From positions 620,001-684,000 of the forward strand of contig JAHCMK010000001.1 of the NCBI GenBank assembly GCA_019192445.1: a stretch of 64,000 nucleotides of DNA. Reading direction: 5' to 3'. The notes beneath the pieces were generated by a model that saw only the letters and a program-made list of their open reading frames with translations, was not told the DNA's origin and searched no databases. The stretch is from Oceanococcus sp. HetDA_MAG_MS8 (GTDB taxonomy: Bacteria > Pseudomonadota > Gammaproteobacteria > Nevskiales > Oceanococcaceae). Shown piece after piece: positions 15,136-24,881 of the stretch (position 1 is its first letter; each line of letters starts with the position of its first letter). The position numbers and the translations under genes were made by a program.

Positions 15136-17994
15136 GTGCACGGTGACCTCATCAAAAAACAATGGGCAGGAACGCCGCTCTCTGGCTCCCATTCGGGTTA
15201 TGTGGACGCACTCTACGAAGAGTTTCTGAAGAACCCGCAAAATGTGGAACCCAGCTGGCGGGAGTACTTTGAAGCCAACACCGATCTGGCTCAACCGGAT
15301 GTGCCCCATGCGCCCATCCGTGAGTCCTTCGTGGCCCTGGCACAAGAGCGGGACCGCCGTGCGCGCCGCGGCGTGGGTATGGCCCCAGAGGCAGCCACCA
15401 AGCAGGCGGGTGTGCTCCGCCTGATCAACTACTATCGCGTCCGTGGTCATCAAGCCGCCAACCTGGACCCCTTAGGGTTGACCGAGAAGCCAATGCTGCG
15501 GGACCTGGACCCGGCTTTCCATGGGCTCAGCGATCAGGATCTGGACACGGAATTCAATACTGGCTCTTTGGTCGCCCCTGAACGGCTGCCGCTAAGGGAC
15601 ATCATTGCACTCTGCCAGGAGGTCTACACCGGCAGCATTGGCGCCGAGTACATGTACATCACCGAAACGGCAGAGAAACGGTGGATTCAGCAGCGTTTGG
15701 AAGGAGCGGCTTTTCAGCCCAAGCTGAGCCAGGACGAGCAGAAGAATTTGCTCATGCAGCTTACCGCAGCGGAAGGCATAGAACGCTACCTGCACACCAA
15801 ATATGTGGGCCAGAAGCGGTTTTCCTTAGAAGGCGGCGAAAGCCTCATACCTGCGCTTGATACCGCCTTGCATACCGGCGTCAAAGCCGGGACGGAAGAA
15901 GCCGTGATAGGCATGGCGCACCGCGGCAGGCTGAATGTCTTGGTGAACATCCTGGGCAAGTCACCAGCCGACCTGTTTGCCGAGTTTGAGGGCAAACACA
16001 TATCGGATGAGGATATTTGGGCATCGGGCGACGTGAAATATCACATGGGCTTTTCCACCGATGTGGAAATTGAAGACAAGCGCTGCCATCTGGTGCTGGC
16101 TTTCAACCCCTCGCACTTAGAAATCGTGAATCCCGTTGTTCAAGGTAGCGTTCGGGCTCGCCAGGACCGCCGCAATGATGAAGATGGCAGTGAGATTCTG
16201 CCCATTCTGATTCACGGTGATGCGGCTTTTGCCGGCCAAGGCGTGGTTATGGAGACCTTACAGCTCTCCAACTCTCAAGGCTACGGCACCGGCGGCACCT
16301 TGCACTTCATTGTTAACAACCAGATCGGCTTCACGACTCCCAACCCTATTGAGGCCCACCACGGCCGTGAAGCACGTACCTCTCTGTACTGCACCGACAT
16401 TGCCAAAATGTTGGAGTCGCCGGTCTTCCACGTGAATGCCGATGATCCGGAGGCTGTGGTCTTCGTGACCAAACTGGCAGCGGACTACCGCGCCAAATTT
16501 GGCAAGGATGTATTCATCGACCTGATTTGCTATCGCCGTCATGGCCATAATGAAGCCGATGAACCAGCCGTCACGCAGCCGCAGATGTATGCGGTCATCC
16601 GCAAAATGGAGACCACGCGGGCGCTGTACGCTAAATCTTTGATCAACCGCAACGTTGTTAAAGAAGGCGCCGCTGAACAACTGGCCGAAGACTATCGCGC
16701 TGGTCTGGACCAAGGCGTCAACATCGCGCGCAAGACGCTCGGGATGGTGGGCAATGAGTACACCGTAGACTGGTCTAAGTACTCTCCGGATGATCAGAAC
16801 ACAGACTTCGAGAGTGGGGTGCCGCTAGATAAGCTGCGCGAACTCAGCGAAAAGATGCTGCAGTTGCCTGAAAACTTCAGCTTGCACAATCGGGTACAAC
16901 GTATCTGGAAGGACCGCGCCAAAATGGCCGCAGGCGGTGCGCCATTGGATTGGGGCTTTGCCGAAACCATGGCTTACGCCAGCCTGCTTGATAGCGGACA
17001 TAACGTACGGCTGACGGGACAGGATTCGGGTCGCGGAACGTTCTTCCATCGCCACGCCACCGTGCACAACCAAAACGAGCTCGGCGAATTCACGCCGCTC
17101 AGCCAAGTAGGGCCCGGCCATTTTGAGGTTCTGGAAACCCTACTTAGCGAAGAGGGTGTATTGGGCTTTGAGTATGGTTACAGCACCGCTTCACCTGATA
17201 CTTTGGTGATTTGGGAGGCCCAATTTGGAGACTTTGGCAACGGCGCACAAGTGCTGGTTGACCAGTTCATCTCCTCGGGTTACGCCAAATGGGGCCGGCT
17301 CTGCGGTCTCACCATGTTCCTTCCTCATGGCTATGAGGGGCAGGGTCCGGAGCATAGTTCGGCGCGTCTGGAGCGTTTTCTACAGCTTTGCGCCCAACGG
17401 AATATGCAAGTCTGCGTGCCATCGACCCCGGCGCAGATGTTCCATATGCTGCGTCGTCAGCAGTTGCGCAGCATGCGCGCGCCGCTGGTGGTGATGACGC
17501 CCAAGAGCCTGCTGCGTCATCCATTGTCGGTATCGACCTTGGAAGATTTAACCGACGGCAGTTTCCAAAACATCATTGGTGAAATCGATGATTTACCGGT
17601 GAAGTCGGTCAAGCGGCTCGTGTTCTGCAGTGGCAAGGTGTATTACGACCTCTACAAGGCCCGCCAGGAACGCGAGATCACCGATGTGGCCCTCATTCGG
17701 ATTGAACAGCTGTATCCCTTCCCTGAGGACGAGTTCGCAAAGATCTTGAAGAAATATCCACAGGCCAAGGATATTGTGTGGTGTCAGGAGGAGCCTGAAA
17801 ATCAGGGAGCTTGGTACCAAATTAAACACCGGTTGCACCAACCACTGGATGATAATAAGCACACCTTGTTGTATGCCTCCCGGCCAGGGGCAGCATCTAC
17901 AGCCACAGGTTATATGTCCTTGCACGTTCGCCAACAAGAACACCTTATTGAACAGGCCCTGAGCGGTGGATCGCCGCTCAAGGGTCTGTCTTGA
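15136..17994 (+). CDS. sucA: 2-oxoglutarate dehydrogenase E1 component
   Basis: SucA is the thiamine diphosphate-dependent decarboxylase of the 2-oxoglutarate dehydrogenase complex in the TCA cycle. The protein shows GMAHRGRLNVLVNILGK, the TPP/Mg-binding region HGDAAFAGQGVVMETLQL through VNNQIGFTTPNP, and RRHGHNEADEPAVTQP. The C-terminal transketolase-like half contains RLTGQDSGRGTFFHRHA. The N-terminal SGYVDALYEEFLKNP segment is also typical. The frame begins at 15091, but GGGAG at 15124-15128, 7 bp before the GTG at 15136, supports the later start (952 residues). It is followed at 39 bp by sucB. sdh genes are not upstream, unlike in E. coli. Confidence 0.97.
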   Translation: MHGDLIKKQWAGTPLSGSHSGYVDALYEEFLKNPQNVEPSWREYFEANTDLAQPDVPHAPIRESFVALAQERDRRARRGVGMAPEAATKQAGVLRLINYYRVRGHQAANLDPLGLTEKPMLRDLDPAFHGLSDQDLDTEFNTGSLVAPERLPLRDIIALCQEVYTGSIGAEYMYITETAEKRWIQQRLEGAAFQPKLSQDEQKNLLMQLTAAEGIERYLHTKYVGQKRFSLEGGESLIPALDTALHTGVKAGTEEAVIGMAHRGRLNVLVNILGKSPADLFAEFEGKHISDEDIWASGDVKYHMGFSTDVEIEDKRCHLVLAFNPSHLEIVNPVVQGSVRARQDRRNDEDGSEILPILIHGDAAFAGQGVVMETLQLSNSQGYGTGGTLHFIVNNQIGFTTPNPIEAHHGREARTSLYCTDIAKMLESPVFHVNADDPEAVVFVTKLAADYRAKFGKDVFIDLICYRRHGHNEADEPAVTQPQMYAVIRKMETTRALYAKSLINRNVVKEGAAEQLAEDYRAGLDQGVNIARKTLGMVGNEYTVDWSKYSPDDQNTDFESGVPLDKLRELSEKMLQLPENFSLHNRVQRIWKDRAKMAAGGAPLDWGFAETMAYASLLDSGHNVRLTGQDSGRGTFFHRHATVHNQNELGEFTPLSQVGPGHFEVLETLLSEEGVLGFEYGYSTASPDTLVIWEAQFGDFGNGAQVLVDQFISSGYAKWGRLCGLTMFLPHGYEGQGPEHSSARLERFLQLCAQRNMQVCVPSTPAQMFHMLRRQQLRSMRAPLVVMTPKSLLRHPLSVSTLEDLTDGSFQNIIGEIDDLPVKSVKRLVFCSGKVYYDLYKARQEREITDVALIRIEQLYPFPEDEFAKILKKYPQAKDIVWCQEEPENQGAWYQIKHRLHQPLDDNKHTLLYASRPGAASTATGYMSLHVRQQEHLIEQALSGGSPLKGLS

Positions 17995-18033
17995 ATCACG
18001 CCCTAGCCACGCAATAGAAATTTCGGAGAAAAA

Positions 18034-19266
18034 ATGAGCATCGAAATCAAGGTTCCCGCCTTGCCGGAGTCCGTCGCGGAAGCCACCATCGCCACTTGGC
18101 ATAAGGCCGAAGGCGACGCGGTGGGTCGCGACGAAAATGTGGTGGACTTGGAAACCGACAAGGTTATGCTGGAGGTGCCAGCTACGGCGGCCGGCAAGCT
18201 AGTCAAGGTGTTGAAGGGCGAAGGCGATACCGTTGTTGCCGGCGATGTCCTAGCCGTCTTGGAAGAAGGCGAAGTCGCTGCGAGCACTGACAACAAAGCA
18301 GAAGAAAAGACCAGCGAAGAGCCGTCCAGTAGTAGCAGTAATGGTGACGCACCAGACCCGGGCCCAGCAGTGCGTAAATTGCTTGCAGAGAATGGTCTGC
18401 AGGCCTCAGATGTCAATGGCACGGGCAAGGGTGGCCGCGTTACGCGTAAAGACGTAGAAGCCCACCTGGCACAATCCAGCAAGGCCAATGCACCGACCCA
18501 GGCTGCGCCAGCGGCTCAACCCAGCTCCGAAGCCAAGGCGGACCTGCCCGATGTCACCAGCTCGGACCGGGTCGAGCAACGGGTGCCCATGACCCGTATC
18601 CGTGCACGCATTGCTGAGCGCTTGGTCGAAGCGCAGCAAACCGCAGCCATGCTCACCACCTTCAACGAAGTGGATCTGCTCGCGGTCGACAAGTTGCGCA
18701 AACAATATCGTGACTCTTTTGAGAAGAATCACGGCGTGCGCCTGGGATACATGAGCTTCTTCGTCAAAGCCACGATTGAAGCCCTCAAGCGCTACCCCAT
18801 CCTCAATGCATCGGTCGATGGCAGCGATATCGTTTATCACGGCCACTATGACATTGGCGTCGCCGTTAGCTCGCCACGCGGCTTGGTTGTGCCAGTGCTG
18901 CGTGCCGCCGATAAGCTCAGTTTCGCTGAGATTGAATCTGGCATTGGTGACCTGGGTCGTAAAGCGCGCGACAACAAGCTGAGCTTGGATGATCTTAGCG
19001 GTGGGACCTTCTCCATCACCAATGGCGGGGTCTTCGGTTCCATGCTCTCCACGCCCATTCTCAACCCGCCGCAAAGCGGTATCTTGGGCATGCACGGCAT
19101 CAACAAACGGCCGGTGGTCGTCGGGGATGAGATTGTCGTAAGGCCAATGATGTATCTGGCACTCACGTATGATCACCGCATCATTGACGGACGGGAGGCT
19201 GTCATGTTCCTGCGCACCATCAAGGAAGTGTTGGAAGATCCCGCCCGCATGTTGCTGGAAATCTAG
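18034..19266 (+). CDS. sucB: Dihydrolipoyllysine succinyltransferase (E2 of 2-oxoglutarate dehydrogenase)
   Basis: The 410-residue protein has one N-terminal lipoyl domain with the lipoyl-Lys43 in [14 protein letters not shown] Glu/Ser-rich linker follows, then a peripheral subunit-binding domain ([20 protein letters not shown]), another Ala/Pro-rich linker, and the catalytic acyltransferase domain. The active-site motif [12 protein letters not shown] lies near the C-terminus. [13 protein letters not shown] at the start is typical of SucB rather than pyruvate E2. AGAAA-type purines precede the ATG (CGGAGAAAAA). Confidence 0.97.
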   Translation: MSIEIKVPALPESVAEATIATWHKAEGDAVGRDENVVDLETDKVMLEVPATAAGKLVKVLKGEGDTVVAGDVLAVLEEGEVAASTDNKAEEKTSEEPSSSSSNGDAPDPGPAVRKLLAENGLQASDVNGTGKGGRVTRKDVEAHLAQSSKANAPTQAAPAAQPSSEAKADLPDVTSSDRVEQRVPMTRIRARIAERLVEAQQTAAMLTTFNEVDLLAVDKLRKQYRDSFEKNHGVRLGYMSFFVKATIEALKRYPILNASVDGSDIVYHGHYDIGVAVSSPRGLVVPVLRAADKLSFAEIESGIGDLGRKARDNKLSLDDLSGGTFSITNGGVFGSMLSTPILNPPQSGILGMHGINKRPVVVGDEIVVRPMMYLALTYDHRIIDGREAVMFLRTIKEVLEDPARMLLEI

Positions 19267-19305
19267 CCCCGAAGCCTGCCTACAGAGATTGCGAGCGAGA
19301 GAACC

Positions 19306-20745
19306 ATGAGCAAGGATTACGACGTTATTGTCATCGGCGGGGGTCCCGCCGGTTATGTGGCTGCCATTCGCGCCGCCCAACTGGGATTGAAAACTGCCTG
19401 TATTGACGCCTGGCTGAACCGCGACGACACCCCCGCCTTCGGTGGCACCTGCCTCAATGCTGGATGTATTCCATCCAAGGCCATGCTGGAGTCCAGTGAG
19501 CTATTCCACAAGGCGCAGCATGAGTTTGCGACCCACGGCATCGAGGTGGGGAAGGTCAAGCTGAATTTGGAGGCCATGCAAGAGCGTAAGGCCGGGATTA
19601 CCAAACAGCTCACCAGTGGCATCCAAGGCCTATTCAAAGCCAATAAGGTGGATGGACTACACGGCAAGGGCTGCATCCAGGGTAGTGGTGAGGTGGAGTA
19701 CACCGACCTTGAGGGTGAGAGCAAAACCCTCAGCTGCGAGCACATCATTGTGGCAAGCGGCTCCGCACCCACCCAGTTGCCTATGGCCAAATTCGACGGT
19801 AAGCACATACTGGACTCCTGGGACGCGCTCGATCTGGATGCGGTACCCAAGAAACTCGGAGTGATCGGTGCGGGCGTGATTGGCACCGAGCTGGGCTCCG
19901 TATGGTCCCGTCTAGGCTCGGAAGTGGTGCTGTTGGAGGCCATGGAAAGCTTCCTGGACGGTATTGCAGATTCCGCCATTGCCAAAGATGCTCTGCGTCA
20001 ATTCGGCAAGCAGGGGCTGGATATTCGCCTGGGCGCTCGCGTGAAGGGTGCTGAGGTAAAACGCGGCAAGGTAGAAGTGGAGTTCACCTACAAGGGCGAA
20101 GACCACAAAGAAACCTTCGATAAGCTCATCGTTGCCGTGGGTCGCCGCCCTTACACCGAAGGCTTGTTCAAATCGGATGCTGCCCTGGAGCTGGACGAGA
20201 AGGGCTTCGTTGCGGTTGACGAGGAATATCGCACCAATCTGCCCAAGGTCTACGCCTGTGGCGACTGTATCGGCGGACTCATGCTGGCGCATAAAGCCAT
20301 GGAAGAGGGCGTTGCCGTTGCCGAGATCATTGCTGGACATGCCGCGCAGGTGAACTACGCCACCGTACCTTCGATTATTTACACCTCACCGGAGGTGGCC
20401 TGGGTGGGGCAAACCGAAGATGCCCTGAAAGCCGCGGGTACCGACTACAAGTCCGGCAGCGTGTCCTTTGCAGGTAATGGCCGTGCCAAAGCCATGGAAC
20501 AGGCCGTTGGCCAGGTCAAAATTTTGGCCGATGCCAAGACTGATCGCATCCTAGGGGTACATATGGTGGGGCCTATGGTGGGCGAACTGCTCTCAGAGGC
20601 CGTCGTGGCTATGGAGTTTGGCGCTAGCGCTGAAGACCTCCAGCTCACCATGCATGGCCATCCGACTCTATCGGAGACGGTCCATGAAGCGGCCTTATCG
20701 GTTGATGGGCGAGCGATCCACGCCATGAACAAGAAGAAGCGCTGA
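19306..20745 (+). CDS. lpdA: Dihydrolipoamide dehydrogenase (E3)
   Basis: This FAD flavoprotein reoxidises the lipoyl groups of SucB. The 479-residue protein has the N-terminal Rossmann motif VIVIGGGPAGYVAAIRA. The redox-active disulfide is in GGTCLNAGCIPSKAM (Cys49, Cys54). The NAD-binding GAGVIGTELGSVWSRLGSEV and the C-terminal active-site MHGHPTLSETVHEAAL with catalytic His/Glu are present. The third gene of the sucA-sucB-lpd unit, it gives the complex its own E3. A terminator-like hairpin lies just after it, inside the next frame. Confidence 0.97.
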   Translation: MSKDYDVIVIGGGPAGYVAAIRAAQLGLKTACIDAWLNRDDTPAFGGTCLNAGCIPSKAMLESSELFHKAQHEFATHGIEVGKVKLNLEAMQERKAGITKQLTSGIQGLFKANKVDGLHGKGCIQGSGEVEYTDLEGESKTLSCEHIIVASGSAPTQLPMAKFDGKHILDSWDALDLDAVPKKLGVIGAGVIGTELGSVWSRLGSEVVLLEAMESFLDGIADSAIAKDALRQFGKQGLDIRLGARVKGAEVKRGKVEVEFTYKGEDHKETFDKLIVAVGRRPYTEGLFKSDAALELDEKGFVAVDEEYRTNLPKVYACGDCIGGLMLAHKAMEEGVAVAEIIAGHAAQVNYATVPSIIYTSPEVAWVGQTEDALKAAGTDYKSGSVSFAGNGRAKAMEQAVGQVKILADAKTDRILGVHMVGPMVGELLSEAVVAMEFGASAEDLQLTMHGHPTLSETVHEAALSVDGRAIHAMNKKKR

Positions 20746-20750
20746 TCGCA

Positions 20751-21335
20751 ATGCGCAAGCTTCTGATGCGGGCCGCGTGTGCGGCCCTTTTCGCTTGTCC
20801 GCTCAATGCTCTGTCCTCCGAGCTGCGCATCAGCTTTGGCAACGACAGTTTGCGCGGAGAATTCCTGCAAGCCCTTGGCGAGCCTGTGGCGGATAGTGCC
20901 CCCACACTTCATGCTGGGGTTCTGTACCGCGAAGAAAGCGACAGCGACGGCACCTTGGGACACGCCGGCTTAGTCATCTATGGTGACGCCGGATCCGAAG
21001 AGGTTATTCTTCAAGCGGGTATTGGTGGGCGTCTCTACCTCTTGTCCACCGATCCAGACATCAACGGAGCTGCTCTGGCCATGGGCGGTGCTGTCCTCGG
21101 ACGCCTACCCGGCGTCGATCGCTTGGGCGCTTTTGGCGGAGTCTGGTACGCGCCCAGGGTCAGCGCCTTTGGGGAGCTTGATCGCGCCCTGGAGATCAAC
21201 CTTGGCGTTGAGTATCAATTGCTGCGGCAAGCCGCATTAAGCCTAGGCTGGCGACGCATTGAGTTTAAAACTCAGGATGGGCCTAGCTTCGACTTTGAAG
21301 ATAGCGCATTTGTTGGCTTTAAGTTCCTTTTCTAA
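20751..21335 (+). CDS. YfaZ-like outer membrane beta-barrel protein
   Basis: The 194-residue protein has a signal peptide (MRKLLMRAACAALFACPLNA) and a body of alternating strands with glycine turns. It ends in VGFKFLF, a C-terminal Phe typical of outer membrane barrels. The overall pattern (LGHAGLVIYGD, RLPGVDRLGAFGGVWYAP, WRRIEFKTQDG) fits the YfaZ family, which has no established function. The start lies 5 bp after lpdA. The signal-peptide codons contain the hairpin at 20770-20791, which may limit transcription into this gene. Confidence 0.72.
   Translation: MRKLLMRAACAALFACPLNALSSELRISFGNDSLRGEFLQALGEPVADSAPTLHAGVLYREESDSDGTLGHAGLVIYGDAGSEEVILQAGIGGRLYLLSTDPDINGAALAMGGAVLGRLPGVDRLGAFGGVWYAPRVSAFGELDRALEINLGVEYQLLRQAALSLGWRRIEFKTQDGPSFDFEDSAFVGFKFLF
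20770..20791 (+). terminator. Terminator-like hairpin inside the YfaZ-like signal-peptide codons
   Basis: Perfect 7-bp stem GGGCCGC (20770-20776) / GCGGCCC (20781-20787) with loop GTGT, followed by TTTT. It sits 25 bp after the lpdA stop and would end the sucA-sucB-lpd transcript. It lies within the next reading frame. Confidence 0.5.
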
Positions 21336-21356
21336 ACCTCTAATTTAAAAAGATTT

Positions 21357-22085
21357 ATGGCAGGTCATTCCAAGTGGGCGAATATCCAGCACCGAAAAGG
21401 AGCACAGGATAAAAAACGCGGCGCCCTGTTCACCAAGTTGGTTCGGGAAATAACCGTGGCAGCCCGCATGGGTGGTGCCGACCCAGACATGAATCCACGG
21501 CTACGTCTGGCAGTCGATAAGGCCAACGGGCAAAGCATGCCCAAAGACAATATCGAGCGCGCCATCAAAAAAGGCGCTGGCCTGCTCGAGGGCGAAACCT
21601 ACGAGGAGGTTCGTTACGAGGGCTATGGGCCCCATGGAGTTGCCGTCATTGTTGATTGCGTCACCGATAACCGCAACCGCACCGTGGCTGAGGTTCGACA
21701 TGCATTCAGCAAGGGTGGGGGCAACTTGGGTACCGAAGGATCAGTCGCCTTCCAATTCGAACACACGGGGCAACTTCTTTTCGCTCCCGGTGTAGATGGC
21801 GATCAGCTCATGGAAGTGGCCTTGGAGGCGGGTGCTAAAGATATGGAGCTGTTCGATGACGGCTCGGCCGAGGTACTCACAGAGCCGGCGGACTTCGATA
21901 GCGTACGCACAGCGATTACCGAGGCCGGGTTTGAGATTGCCGACGCTGAACTCACCATGCGTGCCATGACCCCTGCTGAAGTTCCCGCCGATGCGCGCGA
22001 GTCTATTGAGCGCTTGCTCGAGCGTTTGGATGACCTCGACGATACTCAAAAGGTTTACTCCAACTTAGCGGACGCTGAGGAGTAG
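21357..22085 (+). CDS. yebC: YebC/PmpR family transcriptional regulator
   Basis: The 242-residue protein starts [22 protein letters not shown], the invariant family opening. It carries [54 protein letters not shown] and [18 protein letters not shown]. Family members were described as DNA-binding regulators, and some YebC proteins also help ribosomes through proline-rich stretches. It lies upstream of ruvCAB as in many proteobacteria, though here a mobile-looking element separates them. Confidence 0.95.
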   Translation: MAGHSKWANIQHRKGAQDKKRGALFTKLVREITVAARMGGADPDMNPRLRLAVDKANGQSMPKDNIERAIKKGAGLLEGETYEEVRYEGYGPHGVAVIVDCVTDNRNRTVAEVRHAFSKGGGNLGTEGSVAFQFEHTGQLLFAPGVDGDQLMEVALEAGAKDMELFDDGSAEVLTEPADFDSVRTAITEAGFEIADAELTMRAMTPAEVPADARESIERLLERLDDLDDTQKVYSNLADAEE

Positions 22086-22154
22086 TCTGCTTGGCGCCGC
22101 GCAGTCTTAGGCGAAACCCTGGGGCTGGTACTACCGGAACGAGCGGGCCATAGG

Positions 22155-22293
22155 GAGCCGCTGAAGAAGTCCGTGAGCGAAGCAAGGTGGTCCGCCGCCG
22201 GCGCGCAGTAAACGCAGCATATGAGACATATGTGAGGCTTTCGAGCACCGCCGGCGGGCTAGATTGTGAGCGCAACGATTTATTCAGCGGCTC
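22155..22293. mobile_element. MITE-like element between yebC and ruvC
   Basis: A 139-bp non-coding element with 11-bp perfect terminal inverted repeats: GAGCCGCTGAA (22155-22165) and TTCAGCGGCTC (22283-22293). It is flanked by a 6-bp direct repeat, CATAGG, at 22149-22154 and 22294-22299, the form of a target-site duplication. Inside are nested complementary arms (CCGCCGGC near 22193 and GCCGGCGG near 22250) and paired CATATG-type hexamers, so the whole could fold as a long hairpin. No transposase is present. I do not recognise the parent family. Confidence 0.6.
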
Positions 22294-22331
22294 CATAGGT
22301 TTGGCGGGGTCAGGTCGCCTACAATGTGCCA

Positions 22332-22823
22332 ATGCGCATCTTGGGAATTGATCCAGGCTCGGTTTACACCGGCTACGCCGTCTTGGCTATCGAGGGCAAT
22401 AAATTGCTCCCTTTGGCGAACGGGCGCTGGCACCTGCGCGGCAGCAGCATTGGTCAGCGCTTACTGCAGCTGCAAGAGAACCTGCAAGACTTAATCGAGG
22501 TGCAGCGCCCTAGCGTAGCAGCGGTGGAAACGGTCTTCGTACAAAAGAACCCCAACACCGCTATTAAGTTAGGGCAGGCAAGGGGCGTTATTTTGTGCAC
22601 CTTGGCACGCTACGCTTTGGATACGCATGAGTACACACCGGCGACCATCAAGCAGACCCTGTGCGGCAATGGCCGCGCTGACAAAGAGCAAATTGGCTGG
22701 ATGGTCGGGCGCTTGCTTGGTATGCGGCCCGCACCAGAAGCCGATGCCGCAGACGCTGCCGCCGTCGCCATTTGCCATCACCACCATGCGCCCTTACGGC
22801 GCTTAAAGGCGGCTCAACAATGA
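22332..22823 (+). CDS. ruvC: Crossover junction endodeoxyribonuclease RuvC
   Basis: RuvC cuts Holliday junctions in recombination. The 163-residue protein begins MRILGIDPGSVYTGYAV with the first catalytic Asp at residue 7. AVETVFVQKNPNTAIKLGQARGV supplies the catalytic Glu and the junction-binding segment, and DAADAAAVAICHHH supplies the last acidic residues. A GTG 6 bp upstream (22326) is an alternative start. The stop overlaps the ruvA start by 4 bp. Confidence 0.97.
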   Translation: MRILGIDPGSVYTGYAVLAIEGNKLLPLANGRWHLRGSSIGQRLLQLQENLQDLIEVQRPSVAAVETVFVQKNPNTAIKLGQARGVILCTLARYALDTHEYTPATIKQTLCGNGRADKEQIGWMVGRLLGMRPAPEADAADAAAVAICHHHHAPLRRLKAAQQ

Positions 22824-23419
22824 TCGGACAATTGCGTGGAGAGGTGTGGAGCATCGCTCCGCCCACACTGGTACTTGGTGCTGGTGGTGTGGGCTATGAG
22901 CTGGACCTGCCTTTGTCTGCGTTTACGAGCCTACAAGTCGGACAAGCTGACGTCGCTCTCCACACCCACTTAGTGCAACGGGATGACGGCAGCTTTCTGT
23001 ATGGCTTTTTGGAACTGGGTGAGCGTGAGCTTTTCCGGCGGCTACTGAAAATTTCCGGTGTGGGCCCCAAGCTCGCCTTGGTGTTGCTCTCCAGCCTCCC
23101 GCCAGAGAGCTTGGCGCGCTGCGTGCAGGAAGGCGATGTGGGCCCGCTAACGCGAGTTCCGGGCATTGGCAAGAAAACCGCGCAGCGACTGTTATTAGAG
23201 CTGCGCGGCAAACTCGACGGTCTGGTGTCCTACCCGGCGCATAACCAAGGGGGCGGTCAGCAACAGCTAGGTCCCCGCGCCGAGGCACAGGCTGCGTTAC
23301 TCAGCCTGGGATATACGGCCAAAGATGCGGAGCGCATGCTCGATGCCAGTGGCGGCGAAACCCCTCCGGAAGACACCGCCCAATGGCTGAAATTGGCGCT
23401 ACGCCAGGCGGCTCGCTAA
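22820..23419 (+). CDS. ruvA: Holliday junction branch migration protein RuvA
   Basis: RuvA binds Holliday junctions and recruits the RuvB motor. The 199-residue protein starts MIGQLRGEVWSIAPPTLVL at the ATG overlapping the ruvC stop. It shows the acidic-pin and helix-hairpin-helix regions (LLKISGVGPKLALVLLSSLP, TRVPGIGKKTAQRLLLELRGKL). The C-terminal RuvB-binding domain follows (AQAALLSLGYTAKDAERML). The frame extends 48 bp further upstream inside ruvC; the overlapping ATG matches the family start. Confidence 0.97.
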   Translation: MIGQLRGEVWSIAPPTLVLGAGGVGYELDLPLSAFTSLQVGQADVALHTHLVQRDDGSFLYGFLELGERELFRRLLKISGVGPKLALVLLSSLPPESLARCVQEGDVGPLTRVPGIGKKTAQRLLLELRGKLDGLVSYPAHNQGGGQQQLGPRAEAQAALLSLGYTAKDAERMLDASGGETPPEDTAQWLKLALRQAAR

Positions 23420-23422
23420 ACC

Positions 23423-24475
23423 ATGGAAGTGATTCGCAACCCAGACCTACCGGATAACAGCGCCGAAGACCGTGCCATTCGTCCTCGTCGCCTTCAGGAC
23501 TATATTGGCCAGAGCGCCGTCCGCGAGCAGATGGATCTCTTCATTGCCGCAGCGAAGAAACGGGGCGAGGCCATGGATCACACGCTCATCTTTGGCCCTC
23601 CTGGATTAGGCAAAACCACGCTGGCGTCCATCATCGCCCAGGAGCTTGGTGTGCACCTGCGTTCGACCTCCGGCCCCATCCTCGAAAAACCGGGGGACCT
23701 GGCTGCTCAGCTCACCAATTTAGAGCCACATGATGTGCTCTTTGTGGACGAAATTCACCGCTTAAGCCCAGTGGTAGAAGAGGTGCTCTATCCGGCGTTG
23801 GAAGACTTTCAGCTGGACATCATGATTGGGGAAGGGCCAGCGGCGCGCAGCGTCAAAATCGACTTGCCTCCTTTCACCTTGGTAGGGGCAACAACTCGGG
23901 CTGGCGCACTCACATCTCCACTACGAGACCGTTTCGGCATCGTGCAGCGCCTGCAATACTACAACGCGACGGATCTGGCGCAGATCGTCGAGCGCTCCGC
24001 CAATATTCTGCAAGTTCCCATCGAAGGAGATGGCGCTATGCAGATTGCCCGACGCTCCAGAGGCACCCCGCGTATTGCTAACCGGCTTCTGCGGCGAGTG
24101 CGGGATTACAGCGAGATTCGTGGGGAAGGGCGCATTACTGCCGATTTGGCCGATGCAGCGCTCAGCATGTTGGAGGTGGATCAGCAGGGCTTCGACAGCA
24201 TGGATCGACGCCTGCTCACAGTGCTTTGCGAGCATTACAGTGGCGGGCCTACTGGCCTTGATGCCCTGGCTGCAGCAATTTCAGAGTCGCGGGACACCAT
24301 CGAGGATGTGCTGGAGCCCTATCTGATTCAACAGGGCTATTTGATGCGCACACCGCGAGGTAGGGCTGCGACTCCTAAAACTTGGCTATACCTTGGATTG
24401 ACGCCACCGCAGGGCAGTGTCGCCGCCCAACATAGCTTATTAGACGCGACGAATGAGGACCTTGATGCAAGTTGA
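23423..24475 (+). CDS. ruvB: Holliday junction branch migration ATPase RuvB
   Basis: RuvB is the AAA+ motor that drives branch migration. The 350-residue protein has [11 protein letters not shown] at the N-terminus and Walker [12 protein letters not shown]. Walker B is in FVDEIHRL, sensor 1 in LVGATTRAG, the arginine finger region in SPLRDRFGI, and sensor 2 in [17 protein letters not shown]-terminal winged-helix domain ends the protein ([17 protein letters not shown]). It follows ruvA after 3 bp and overlaps the ybgC start region, joining ruv and tol genes in one block. Confidence 0.98.
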   Translation: MEVIRNPDLPDNSAEDRAIRPRRLQDYIGQSAVREQMDLFIAAAKKRGEAMDHTLIFGPPGLGKTTLASIIAQELGVHLRSTSGPILEKPGDLAAQLTNLEPHDVLFVDEIHRLSPVVEEVLYPALEDFQLDIMIGEGPAARSVKIDLPPFTLVGATTRAGALTSPLRDRFGIVQRLQYYNATDLAQIVERSANILQVPIEGDGAMQIARRSRGTPRIANRLLRRVRDYSEIRGEGRITADLADAALSMLEVDQQGFDSMDRRLLTVLCEHYSGGPTGLDALAAAISESRDTIEDVLEPYLIQQGYLMRTPRGRAATPKTWLYLGLTPPQGSVAAQHSLLDATNEDLDAS

Positions 24476-24881
24476 GGCGCCCCCTTGGTTACTGCGTGTT
24501 TACTACGAGGATACCGACGCTTCGGGCGTGGTCTACCATGCACGCTACTTGGCATTTTTTGAGCGCGCGCGCACTGAAGCACTACGCGCCGCTGGGTTTT
24601 CTCAGCAACAACTCATTGATCAAGAGCAGGTTGCTTTCACCCTAGCGGGTATTGCTGTGCAGTACCGACGGCCGGCCCGCTTAGACGATTCGCTGCGTGT
24701 GCACACCACACTGCATTGCCGCCGCGCCCTGATAGAATTTGAGCAAGGTATATACCGGGTTGAGGACAACACTGAGCTCGCTAGCGCCCAAGTTCGCGCT
24801 GGTTGCGTCAGCTTGCCTTCCTTTAAGCCCACTCGCATTCCCGCTGCTATCTTGACTGCCCTTGAGGGCCTTCGTGCATGA
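24465..24881 (+). CDS. ybgC: Tol-Pal system acyl-CoA thioesterase YbgC
   Basis: YbgC is a hot-dog thioesterase of the cytoplasmic membrane face, linked to phospholipid metabolism and conserved at the head of tol clusters. The 138-residue protein shows [19 protein letters not shown] with the catalytic-type Asp18, then [10 protein letters not shown]. An in-frame ATG at 24453 lies 12 bp upstream. GAGG at 24455-24458 is well spaced for the ATG at 24465, which was chosen. The gene overlaps the end of ruvB and its stop overlaps tolQ by 4 bp. Confidence 0.94.
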   Translation: MQVEAPPWLLRVYYEDTDASGVVYHARYLAFFERARTEALRAAGFSQQQLIDQEQVAFTLAGIAVQYRRPARLDDSLRVHTTLHCRRALIEFEQGIYRVEDNTELASAQVRAGCVSLPSFKPTRIPAAILTALEGLRA

